A stretch of 64,000 bases of DNA, taken from Mycobacteriaceae bacterium (lineage in GTDB: Bacteria > Actinomycetota > Actinomycetes > Mycobacteriales > Mycobacteriaceae). Shown here piece by piece: positions 25,813 through 33,169 of the stretch. The stretch covers positions 23,113-87,112 of the forward strand of contig JAIEPH010000034.1 in assembly GCA_019749805.1 (NCBI GenBank), in the 5' to 3' direction. Under the pieces are notes generated by a model. That model searched no databases. It saw nothing but the letters and a program-made list of their open reading frames with translations, and was not told the DNA's origin. Both the position numbers and the translations under genes were made by a program. How positions within the stretch are numbered: position 1 is the first letter of the stretch; each line of letters opens with the position of its first letter.

Positions 25813-26442
25813 TCAGCGGCGGCGGATGCGGGCCAGCCAGGCCGGTTCGTCGACCACGGTCCCGACCGGCCGACCGATCGCCTCGACATGCGGTTCCTGG
25901 ACGACGCCGCGATAGGTGGTCTCGTCCAGCGCCTCGAGCGTCCAGCCGTCTCGGAACGCCTCGCGGACCACCGCCTCACTGACCTCGGGGCCGAATCCGC
26001 GGCCCTTGTCGGACAGCGCCAGCACATGCACCACCGCTTCCGGCCTGCACACGGCGTGCAGGCCGGCGACGTAGCGGGCGCGGTCCGAGTCGTCGAATAT
26101 GTGGAACAACGCGCTGTCGACGATCGTGTCGTAGCGCGGCTCGTCGCCGAGGTTCATCGCGTCGGCGACCTCGAAGTGCGCGTCAACGCCCTTGGCTGCC
26201 GCGTTTTCGCGGGCCTGCTCGATCGCCGTCGGGGCGGCGTCGACGCCGAGCACGTCGTAACCGAGGCGGGTGAGCAGGATCGTGTGCTCACCGGTCCCGC
26301 AGCCGGCGTCGAGTACGGCACCGCGGATGAGACCGGCCCGTTCGACGCCGACGATCGCGGGCTGCGGTTCGCCGATCACCCACGGCGCGGTTCGGGTCTT
26401 GTAGGCATCGTCGAATCGGGAGAAGGTTGGGGTGGAATCCAT
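25813..26442 (-). CDS. class I SAM-dependent methyltransferase
   Basis: 209 residues. The SAM-binding motif I is VLDAGCGTGEH (about 44-54), motif II GYDVLGVDAAP, and a following acidic/DAMN motif closes the Rossmann fold. The fold fits small-molecule methyltransferases; the substrate is unknown. The start region MDSTPTFSRFDDAYKTR and PWVIGEPQPA is typical of a thiopurine/tellurite-type subgroup. It converges with the DUF6285 gene and is divergent from the SnoaL-like gene across 52 nt. Confidence 0.85.
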   Translation of the reverse strand: MDSTPTFSRFDDAYKTRTAPWVIGEPQPAIVGVERAGLIRGAVLDAGCGTGEHTILLTRLGYDVLGVDAAPTAIEQARENAAAKGVDAHFEVADAMNLGDEPRYDTIVDSALFHIFDDSDRARYVAGLHAVCRPEAVVHVLALSDKGRGFGPEVSEAVVREAFRDGWTLEALDETTYRGVVQEPHVEAIGRPVGTVVDEPAWLARIRRR

Positions 26443-26457
26443 GAAGTCCAGGGTTCT

Positions 26458-26477
26458 ACCTCAACCTTGCTTCAGGT
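26458..26477. promoter_or_regulatory. MerR/SoxR-like dyad in a divergent promoter
   Basis: A 20-nt near-palindrome, ACCTCAACCTTGCTTCAGGT, is symmetric at 14 positions and resembles SoxR/MerR-type boxes (ACCTCAAG...CTTGAGGT). It lies between the divergent methyltransferase and SnoaL-like genes. No MerR-family gene is in the window. Confidence 0.35.
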
Positions 26478-26494
26478 CAAGAGAGGTCAGGTAG

Positions 26495-26893
26495 ATGTCC
26501 GTAACGGAATCGGGCGTGATCGTCGACGTCGCCGATCGGCTCTTCGCGGCGATCGCCAACAGCGACATCGTCACGGTGAAGCAGCTGTTCAGCGAGGAGG
26601 TGCTGGTCTGGCACTCGGGCGACACCCGAGACAGCGCCAAAGAGCGGGCGGCGCGGATCATCGACTGGTTCATCAATGCGACGACCTCCCGCCGTTACGA
26701 GGTACTCGAGCGCCACTTCTTCGACGGCGGTTTCGTGCAACAGCACATCCTGCATGCCGACAGCCGCAACGGGACATCGATCCATATGCGTGTCTGCATC
26801 GTCATCAAAGTGGGTACCGCCGGACTGATCACCCGCATCGACGAGTACTTCGATCCGGCGGAAATGGCCCCACTGCTCGATACGTCCAACTGA
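26495..26893 (+). CDS. SnoaL/NTF2-like protein
   Basis: 132 residues of the NTF2-like cone fold: N-terminal helix VADRLFAAIANSDIVTVKQL, then strands and the conserved LVWHSGDTRD and the last strand LITRIDEYFDPAEM. Members are small isomerases, hydratases or binding proteins; the family name does not fix the reaction. It precedes the YceI gene by 11 nt and is likely co-transcribed. Confidence 0.8.
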   Translation: MSVTESGVIVDVADRLFAAIANSDIVTVKQLFSEEVLVWHSGDTRDSAKERAARIIDWFINATTSRRYEVLERHFFDGGFVQQHILHADSRNGTSIHMRVCIVIKVGTAGLITRIDEYFDPAEMAPLLDTSN

Positions 26894-26904
26894 CAGGAGA
26901 CGAC

Positions 26905-27438
26905 ATGGCAAGCCTCAGCGAATTTTTCAGCGACCCGGCGTCGGCCGGAACCTGGACCGCCGTCGCAGATCAATCGACCGTCGCGGTGACGAGCAAGTCA
27001 CTGTGGGGCGTGATGCCGGTAAAGGTGCGGTTCACCGAGTTCGACGCCGAGGGCCAAGTCACTGCCCCGCAAACGGTTTCCGGCCGCATCGATATCAAGG
27101 CGGCATCGCTGCGCAGCGGCATCGGCAAACGCGACGACCATCTGCGCTCCGCCGACTTCTTTGAAGCCGACAAGTTTCCAGACATCAGCGTGGTCGTCAG
27201 CTCGGCGGATTCGGTGACCGCCGACACCGTCGGACTGCGTGCGCAGCTCACCATCAAGGGCACGACGAAGCCGGTCGAGTTGAAGGCGAAGGTGACGCCC
27301 GTCGGCGACGGCGGAATGCGGCTGACGACGAAGGCGACCATCAACCGCCAGGACTTCGGAGTCGACGGCAACCTGATGGGGATGATCACCGACAACGTGA
27401 CGATCTCCGGCGACCTCGTGTTCCGACGCGCAACCTAG
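26905..27438 (+). CDS. YceI-family lipid-binding protein
   Basis: 177 residues. The YceI fold is a lipocalin-like barrel that holds a polyisoprenoid or other lipid. Hallmarks are VTSKSLWGVMPVKVRFTEFD, the central KRDDHLRSADFFEADKFPDI (121-140 region of the family alignment), LTIKGTTKPVELKAKV and the C-terminal INRQDFGVDG. There is no signal peptide, so it is cytoplasmic or exported by another route. CAGGAGA lies 4 nt before the ATG at 26905; the frame is open further upstream but is not coding. Confidence 0.92.
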   Translation: MASLSEFFSDPASAGTWTAVADQSTVAVTSKSLWGVMPVKVRFTEFDAEGQVTAPQTVSGRIDIKAASLRSGIGKRDDHLRSADFFEADKFPDISVVVSSADSVTADTVGLRAQLTIKGTTKPVELKAKVTPVGDGGMRLTTKATINRQDFGVDGNLMGMITDNVTISGDLVFRRAT

Positions 27439-27454
27439 CCGTACGATCGGGCGC

Positions 27455-27853
27455 ATGGTCGAGCAATCACCACTTCGGGTCCTTGTCTACAGCGACAACC
27501 CCAGGACCCGAGAGCAGGTGCGGCTCGCGCTCGGAAAGCGCGTGCACCCGGACCTGCCGGAGCTGACGTACGTCGAGATCGCCACCGGGCCGATGGTCAT
27601 CCAGCAGATGGACGAGGGCGGTTTCGATCTGGTGATCCTCGACGGAGAGGCCACTCCGACGGGTGGCATGGGAATTGCCAAGCAGCTCAAGGATGAGATC
27701 GCCGACTGCCCGCCCGTCCTCGTGCTCACCGGACGACCCGACGACGCTTGGCTGGCCAACTGGTCACGCGCCGAGGCCGCTGTCCCCCATCCGATCGACC
27801 CGATCCGGCTCGGCGACGCGGTGGTCTCGCTGCTGCGCACACCCGTGCAGTAA
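27455..27853 (+). CDS. degenerate response-regulator receiver protein (Rv3143-like)
   Basis: 132 residues, a stand-alone receiver domain without an output domain. The phosphoacceptor position is Asp63 in LVILDGEATP and Thr92 lies in VLTGRPDD. However, the N-terminal acidic pair is reduced to SDN (13-15) and the conserved C-terminal Lys is replaced by His112 in PHPIDP, so normal phosphotransfer is doubtful. It lies just upstream of nuoA, as Rv3143 does in M. tuberculosis, and may act by protein contacts. Confidence 0.88.
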   Translation: MVEQSPLRVLVYSDNPRTREQVRLALGKRVHPDLPELTYVEIATGPMVIQQMDEGGFDLVILDGEATPTGGMGIAKQLKDEIADCPPVLVLTGRPDDAWLANWSRAEAAVPHPIDPIRLGDAVVSLLRTPVQ

Positions 27854-28017
27854 CCCGAAACACCAAAGTCGCTGTCGCACTTGCCCGTTCACGGCACGAC
27901 GACATAGCCGAAGTGTGATCTTAGCCATACTAACCCCAAGGTGTGGCGCTCATCGCTGAGCCCGATAGGGTGTGGGTAAGCTCACATCGACAGCCCACGA
28001 GGGAGCGTTTGCTCGGC
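27854..28017 (+). promoter_or_regulatory. upstream region of the nuo operon
   Basis: 164 nt without a gene between the receiver gene and nuoA. The only symmetric site I see is TTAGCCATACTAA (27921-27933). GAGGGAG at 27999-28005 is the likely nuoA ribosome-binding site. The nuo promoter should lie here, but I cannot place its -10 and -35 elements. Confidence 0.4.
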
Positions 28018-28389
28018 ATGGATTTGTACACCCCGATATTGGTGCTCGGAGCCGTCGCGGCGGTGTTCGCGGTCGGCTCGGTCGGCATTGCTCTGCTGGT
28101 CGGCCCGAGGCGCTATAACCACTCCAAACTCGAGGCCTACGAGTGCGGCATCGAACCAGTCCCAGAACTGGCCAGTGCCCACTCGGCGGGCCAGCGATTC
28201 CCGATCAAGTACTACCTGACCGCGATGTTGTTCATCATCTTCGACATCGAGATCGTCTTCCTCTATCCATGGGCCGTCGCTTTCGACAATCTCGGACTGT
28301 TCGCGCTGGTAGAGATGCTTCTCTTCATGGTGGTGGTGTTCGTCGCCTACGCGTACGTCTGGCGGAGAGGTGGCCTGGCATGGGACTAG
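28018..28389 (+). CDS. nuoA: NADH-quinone oxidoreductase subunit A
   Basis: 123 residues with three membrane helices. Family marks are the loop KLEAYECGIEP and the conserved RFPIKYYLTAMLFIIFDIE before the second helix. It is part of the membrane arm of complex I, which couples NADH oxidation by menaquinone to proton export. The ATG at 28018 gives MDLYTPILVLG, matching M. tuberculosis NuoA; the upstream frame is not coding. First gene of nuoA-N; nuoB starts 10 nt before its stop. Confidence 0.95.
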   Translation: MDLYTPILVLGAVAAVFAVGSVGIALLVGPRRYNHSKLEAYECGIEPVPELASAHSAGQRFPIKYYLTAMLFIIFDIEIVFLYPWAVAFDNLGLFALVEMLLFMVVVFVAYAYVWRRGGLAWD

Positions 28390-28934
28390 AAGAGAAACTG
28401 CCCGGCGGAATCATGCTGTCGACGGTCGAGAAGGTCGCCGGCTACATCCGGAAGGGCTCGCTGTGGCCGGCGACCTTCGGGCTGGCCTGCTGCGCGATCG
28501 AGATGATGGCGACGGCGGGTCCGCGGTTCGACATCTCGCGTTTCGGCATGGAGCGGTTCTCGGCGACGCCACGGCAGGCCGATCTGATGATCGTCGCAGG
28601 TCGGGTGAGCCAGAAGATGGCTCCGGTCCTACGCCAGATCTACGACCAGATGGCCGAGCCCAAGTGGGTGCTGGCGATGGGCGTGTGTGCCTCCTCGGGC
28701 GGGATGTTCAATAACTACGCGATTGTGCAGGGCGTCGACCACGTCGTACCGGTCGACATCTATCTACCTGGCTGCCCGCCGCGGCCGGAGATGCTGCTGC
28801 ACGCAATCCTCAAGCTGCACGACAAGATTCAGGAGATGCCACTAGGTGTTCACCGCGAGGAGGCGATTCGCGAAGCCGAGAAGGCAGCCCTGTCGGTCAC
28901 GCCGACCATCGAGCTCAAGGGTTTGCTGAGGTGA
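28380..28934 (+). CDS. nuoB: NADH-quinone oxidoreductase subunit B
   Basis: 184 residues, the length of M. tuberculosis NuoB. It holds the terminal 4Fe-4S cluster N2 that reduces menaquinone; the ligands are Cys37-Cys38 in GLACCAIE, Cys103 in GVCASSGG and Cys132 in LPGCPPRPE. The ATG at 28380 overlaps the nuoA end by 10 nt. Confidence 0.96.
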   Translation: MGLEEKLPGGIMLSTVEKVAGYIRKGSLWPATFGLACCAIEMMATAGPRFDISRFGMERFSATPRQADLMIVAGRVSQKMAPVLRQIYDQMAEPKWVLAMGVCASSGGMFNNYAIVQGVDHVVPVDIYLPGCPPRPEMLLHAILKLHDKIQEMPLGVHREEAIREAEKAALSVTPTIELKGLLR

Positions 28935-29638
28935 CAGAACACAGCAATGGCACCGGTCACGGCCCACAGGCCGACATCGATCCGCCAGAAGTCATCGGTG
29001 TGCGCCGCGGCATGTTCGGCGCCGAGGGCTCCGGTGACACGTCGGGTTATGGCCGCCTCGTCCGCTCCGTCGCGCTGCCGGGCAGTTCGCCACGCCCCTA
29101 CGGCGGATTTTTCGACGAGGTGGTCGACACACTGGCCGCGGCACTGGGCGAAGACGGCTACGCGGAGTCGATCGAGCGGGTGGTGGTCTACCGCGATGAG
29201 CTGACGCTGGAGGTTCGGCGTGAACGGCTGCCCGCGGTGGCCCAGGCGCTGCGCGATGATCCCGGCCTGCGGTTCGAACTGTGTCTGGGAGTCAGCGGCG
29301 TGCACTACCCCGACGACGAAGGACGGGAGCTGCACGCGGTGTATCCGCTGATGTCGATCACGCACAACCGTCGCATCCGCGTGGAAGTCGCCACTGCCGA
29401 CGCCGACCCGCACATCCCGTCGCTGTACGCGGTGTATCCGACCGTCGACTGGCACGAACGCGAAACCTACGACTTCTTCGGCATCGTCTTCGACGGCCAT
29501 CCCGCGCTGACGCGCATCGAGATGCCCGACGACTGGGTTGGCCACCCGCAGCGCAAGGACTACCCGCTAGGCGGTATCCCCGTCGAGTACCACGGCGCTG
29601 AGATTCCGCCGCCCGATCAGCGGAGGTCATACAACTGA
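28931..29638 (+). CDS. nuoC: NADH-quinone oxidoreductase subunit C
   Basis: 235 residues. The signature of the 30-kDa subunit is VYPTVDWHERETYDFFGIVF, followed by a C-terminal DDWVGHPQRKDYPLGG. NuoC sits between the peripheral arm and the quinone site. GTG start with a 4-nt overlap to nuoB. The first 35 residues are polar and lineage-specific. Confidence 0.96.
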   Translation: MTEHSNGTGHGPQADIDPPEVIGVRRGMFGAEGSGDTSGYGRLVRSVALPGSSPRPYGGFFDEVVDTLAAALGEDGYAESIERVVVYRDELTLEVRRERLPAVAQALRDDPGLRFELCLGVSGVHYPDDEGRELHAVYPLMSITHNRRIRVEVATADADPHIPSLYAVYPTVDWHERETYDFFGIVFDGHPALTRIEMPDDWVGHPQRKDYPLGGIPVEYHGAEIPPPDQRRSYN

Positions 29639-30990
29639 TGAATTCACCTGACACCCCGCCCGATCCTTCTCAATCGGGCGGTACCGAAACGGTGGTCGTC
29701 GTCGGCGGGCAGGACTGGGATCAGGTCGTGGAGGCCGCAAAGCAAAGCGCGGCCGCCCACGCCGGGGAACGCATCGTGGTCAACATGGGCCCCCAGCATC
29801 CCTCCACGCACGGGGTGCTGCGCCTGATCCTGGAGATCGAGGGCGAGACGATCGTCGAGATCCGTTGTGGCGTCGGCTATCTACACACCGGCATCGAGAA
29901 GAACCTCGAGTTCCGCACGTGGACACAAGGTGTCACCTTCGTCACCCGAATGGATTACCTGTCACCGCTTTTCAACGAGACGGTGTACTGCCTGGGTGTG
30001 GAGAAGCTCCTCGGCGTCACCGACGACATCCCCGAACGCGCCAGCGTCATCCGCGTGATGATGATGGAACTAAACAGGATCTCCAGCCACCTGGTCGCCC
30101 TGGCCACCGGCGGCATGGAGCTGGGATCCATGGGCGCGATGTTCTACGGATTCCGCGAGCGTGAGCAGATCCTGTCACTGTTCGAGACCATCACCGGGCT
30201 GCGGATGAACAACTCCTACATCCGCCCCGGCGGCGTGGCGATGGACCTGCCCGACGAGGCCATCCCGCAGATCCGCGACATGCTCAAGCTGATGCCCACC
30301 AGGCTCAAAGACCTCGAGGACCTGCTCTCGGAGAACTACATCTGGAAAGCGCGCACCCAGGGCATCGGCTATCTGGGTCTGGAAGGGTGCATGGCACTGG
30401 GCATCACCGGTCCCTGCCTGCGCTCCACGGGTCTGCCCCTCGACCTACGCAAGTCGCAGCCCTACTGCGGGTACGAGACCTACGACTTCGACGTCATCAC
30501 CGACGACGGGTGTGACTCGTACGGCCGCTATCTGATCAGGGTCAAAGAAATGCACGAGTCGTTGAAGATCATCACCCAATGCGTCGACCGACTCGACGTG
30601 CCCAACCCCGGACCGGTGATGATCCAGGACAAGAAACTGGCGTGGCCCGCCGACCTGAAGCTCGGGCCCGACGGGCTCGGCAACTCCGACGAGCACATCG
30701 CCAAGATCATGGGCCACTCGATGGAGGGCCTGATCCACCATTTCAAGCTCGTCACCGAGGGCATCCGGGTCCCTGCCGGCCAGGTCTACGTCGCGGTCGA
30801 GTCGCCGCGCGGAGAACTCGGTGCCCACATGGTCTCCGACGGTGGCACCCGGCCCTACCGCGTGCACTACCGAGATCCTTCGTTCAACAACCTGCAGGCC
30901 GTGGCGGCGATGTGCGAGGGCGGCATGGTCGCCGACGCCATTACCGCGGTGGCGTCGATCGACCCGGTGATGGGAGGCGTGGACAGGTGA
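29638..30990 (+). CDS. nuoD: NADH-quinone oxidoreductase subunit D
   Basis: 450 residues. The 49-kDa subunit forms the quinone pocket with NuoB. Motifs: NMGPQHPSTHGVLRLILE near residue 50, the RISSHLVALA segment, and ESPRGELGAHMVSDGGTRPY near the C-terminus. A 40-residue polar extension precedes the conserved part. The ATG shares one base with the nuoC stop (TGATG). Confidence 0.96.
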   Translation: MNSPDTPPDPSQSGGTETVVVVGGQDWDQVVEAAKQSAAAHAGERIVVNMGPQHPSTHGVLRLILEIEGETIVEIRCGVGYLHTGIEKNLEFRTWTQGVTFVTRMDYLSPLFNETVYCLGVEKLLGVTDDIPERASVIRVMMMELNRISSHLVALATGGMELGSMGAMFYGFREREQILSLFETITGLRMNNSYIRPGGVAMDLPDEAIPQIRDMLKLMPTRLKDLEDLLSENYIWKARTQGIGYLGLEGCMALGITGPCLRSTGLPLDLRKSQPYCGYETYDFDVITDDGCDSYGRYLIRVKEMHESLKIITQCVDRLDVPNPGPVMIQDKKLAWPADLKLGPDGLGNSDEHIAKIMGHSMEGLIHHFKLVTEGIRVPAGQVYVAVESPRGELGAHMVSDGGTRPYRVHYRDPSFNNLQAVAAMCEGGMVADAITAVASIDPVMGGVDR

Positions 30991-31856
30991 CTGTGTTCCT
31001 CGAGCTCGGTCAGCGCCCCGATGAGCCGGGTCCGCCGATTCACGGCGCCAAGGTATATCCGGCCGAGGTGGCCGCACGCCTGGCGGCCGACGCCGAGACG
31101 GTCATCGCCCGCTATCCGCAGAGCCGTTCGGCATTGTTGCCACTGCTGCACCTCGTCCAGTCCGAAGACGGATGCCTGACACCCGCGGGTATCGCGTTCT
31201 GCGCCAAGCAGTTGGGGCTGACCGACGCCGAAGTCACCGCGGTGGCCACCTTCTACTCGATGTACCGCCGTACGCCGACCGGTGAATACCTGGTCGGCGT
31301 GTGCACCAACACGCTGTGCGCGATCATGGGCGGCGACGCCATTCTCGAGGCGCTCGAAGACCACCTGGGCGTGCAGGCCGGCCAGACCACCGAAGACGGC
31401 AAGGTCACCCTCGAGCACGTCGAGTGCAACGCCGCATGCGACTACGCACCGGTCGTCATGGTCAACTGGGAGTTCTTCGACAACCAAACGCCGTCATCTG
31501 CCCGCGACCTCGTCGACGGCTTACGCGACGGCGAACCGCCAATGCCGACGCGCGGTGCGCCGCTGTGCAAGTTCAAAGAGACTGCGAGAGTCCTTGCAGG
31601 CCTGCCCGATCCGCAGGCAGCCGCCGCGCAGACCCCGACCGGGGACGCAACGCTGGCCGGGCTGCGGATCGCCAAGGAACGTGGCATGGAGGCGCCCGCG
31701 GCCGACGGGGTGAGGGATTCCCACAGCGGGCCTGACGACGAGAAGGTCGCGACCGAGGCGATGAAGGACCAAGCGGCGCCCGCACCGTCCGCCGACGTTC
31801 CAGCCCAGCCGAACGAGCCCGAAACCGACCCGGACGCAACGGAATCGAAGACATGA
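30987..31856 (+). CDS. nuoE: NADH-quinone oxidoreductase subunit E with long C-terminal tail
   Basis: 289 residues, thioredoxin-like subunit with the N1a 2Fe-2S cluster bound by Cys106, Cys111, Cys147 and Cys151 (VCTNTLC and ECNAACDYAP). The core ends near residue 210; a low-complexity, acidic Ala/Pro-rich tail of about 75 residues follows and makes the protein longer than M. tuberculosis NuoE (252). The GTG at 30987 overlaps nuoD by 4 nt; the open frame continues upstream inside nuoD but is not coding there. Confidence 0.95.
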   Translation: MTVFLELGQRPDEPGPPIHGAKVYPAEVAARLAADAETVIARYPQSRSALLPLLHLVQSEDGCLTPAGIAFCAKQLGLTDAEVTAVATFYSMYRRTPTGEYLVGVCTNTLCAIMGGDAILEALEDHLGVQAGQTTEDGKVTLEHVECNAACDYAPVVMVNWEFFDNQTPSSARDLVDGLRDGEPPMPTRGAPLCKFKETARVLAGLPDPQAAAAQTPTGDATLAGLRIAKERGMEAPAADGVRDSHSGPDDEKVATEAMKDQAAPAPSADVPAQPNEPETDPDATESKT

Positions 31857-33169
31857 CACCACTGACTCCCGTTCTGAGCCGGTTCTGGGACGAGCCGGAA
31901 CCCTGGTCGATGGAGACCTACCGCCGGTATGACGGCTACCGGGCACTCGACAAAGCGCTCAAGATGGACCCCGACGACCTCATCGCCACCGTGAAGGATT
32001 CGGGCCTGCGGGGGCGCGGCGGTGCGGGCTTCCCGACGGGCACCAAATGGTCCTTCATCCCGCAGGACGACACCGGCGCCGGCGCCAAGCCGCACTACCT
32101 CGTCGTCAACGCAGACGAGTCCGAACCCGGTACGTGCAAAGACATTCCGCTGATGCTGACCACCCCGCACTTCCTGGTGGAGGGCGTCATCATCGCGGCG
32201 TACGCGATCCGCGCGCATCACGCGTTCATCTACGTCCGCGGCGAGGTGGTGCCGGTACTTCGGCGACTGCAGGCCGCGGTGGCCGAGGCGTACGAGGCCG
32301 GCTATCTGGGAACGAACATCCTCGACTCGGGCTTCGATCTGGAACTGATTGTGCACGCCGGGGCCGGCGCTTACATCTGCGGTGAGGAGACAGCGCTGCT
32401 GGACTCCCTGGAGGGCCGTCGCGGGCAGCCGCGCCTGCGCCCGCCGTTCCCCGCCGTCGCCGGTCTGTACGCCTCACCGACGGTGGTCAACAACGTCGAA
32501 TCCATCGCCAGCGTGCCGCCCGTTCTGCTCAACGGGGTGGACTGGTTCCGGTCGATGGGAACCGAGAAATCCCCCGGCTTCACGCTGTACTCGCTGTCCG
32601 GTCACGTCACCACCCCCGGCCAGTACGAGGCGCCGCTGGGCATCACGATGCGCGAACTGCTCGACTACGCAGGTGGTGTCCGGGCCGGCCACAGTCTCAA
32701 GTTCTGGACGCCAGGCGGTTCGTCCACACCGCTGCTGACCGACGAACACCTCGACGTGCCACTGGATTACGAGGGCATGGCCGGGGTCGGAACGATGCTG
32801 GGCACCAAGGCGCTGCAAGTGTTCGACGAAACGACCTGCGTCGTCCGCGCGGTGCGCCGCTGGACTCAGTTCTACGCACACGAATCGTGCGGCAAATGCA
32901 CACCGTGCCGGGAGGGCACCTACTGGCTGGCGCAGATCTACGCACGACTGGAGACCGGCACGGGCACCGAAGCCGACATCGAGAAGCTGTTGGACATCGC
33001 CGACAACATCAACGGGAAATCGTTCTGCGCGTTGGGTGACGGCGCGGCCGCGCCCATCCTGTCGTCGATCAAGTTCTTCCGCGACGAGTACTACCAGCAT
33101 CTGTCCGGCGGCTGCCCGTTCGATCCGCACGCCTCGGCTCTGATGGCAACGGAAGGGGTGGGGGTCTAG
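31853..33169 (+). CDS. nuoF: NADH-quinone oxidoreductase subunit F
   Basis: 438 residues, the NADH- and FMN-binding subunit. The NADH site is GLRGRGGAGFPTGTKW, FMN contacts lie in VVNADESEPGTCKD and GAGAYICGEETALLDSLEG, and cluster N3 is bound by SCGKCTPCREG with the later CALGDGA Cys. ATG with a 4-nt overlap to nuoE; nuoG begins at the base after its stop. Confidence 0.97.
   Translation: MTPLTPVLSRFWDEPEPWSMETYRRYDGYRALDKALKMDPDDLIATVKDSGLRGRGGAGFPTGTKWSFIPQDDTGAGAKPHYLVVNADESEPGTCKDIPLMLTTPHFLVEGVIIAAYAIRAHHAFIYVRGEVVPVLRRLQAAVAEAYEAGYLGTNILDSGFDLELIVHAGAGAYICGEETALLDSLEGRRGQPRLRPPFPAVAGLYASPTVVNNVESIASVPPVLLNGVDWFRSMGTEKSPGFTLYSLSGHVTTPGQYEAPLGITMRELLDYAGGVRAGHSLKFWTPGGSSTPLLTDEHLDVPLDYEGMAGVGTMLGTKALQVFDETTCVVRAVRRWTQFYAHESCGKCTPCREGTYWLAQIYARLETGTGTEADIEKLLDIADNINGKSFCALGDGAAAPILSSIKFFRDEYYQHLSGGCPFDPHASALMATEGVGV

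Noticed and set aside
27921..27933. IdeR box upstream of nuoA
   Set aside because: TTAGCCATACTAA has the TTAG and CTAA ends but the wrong spacing for the 19-bp IdeR consensus.
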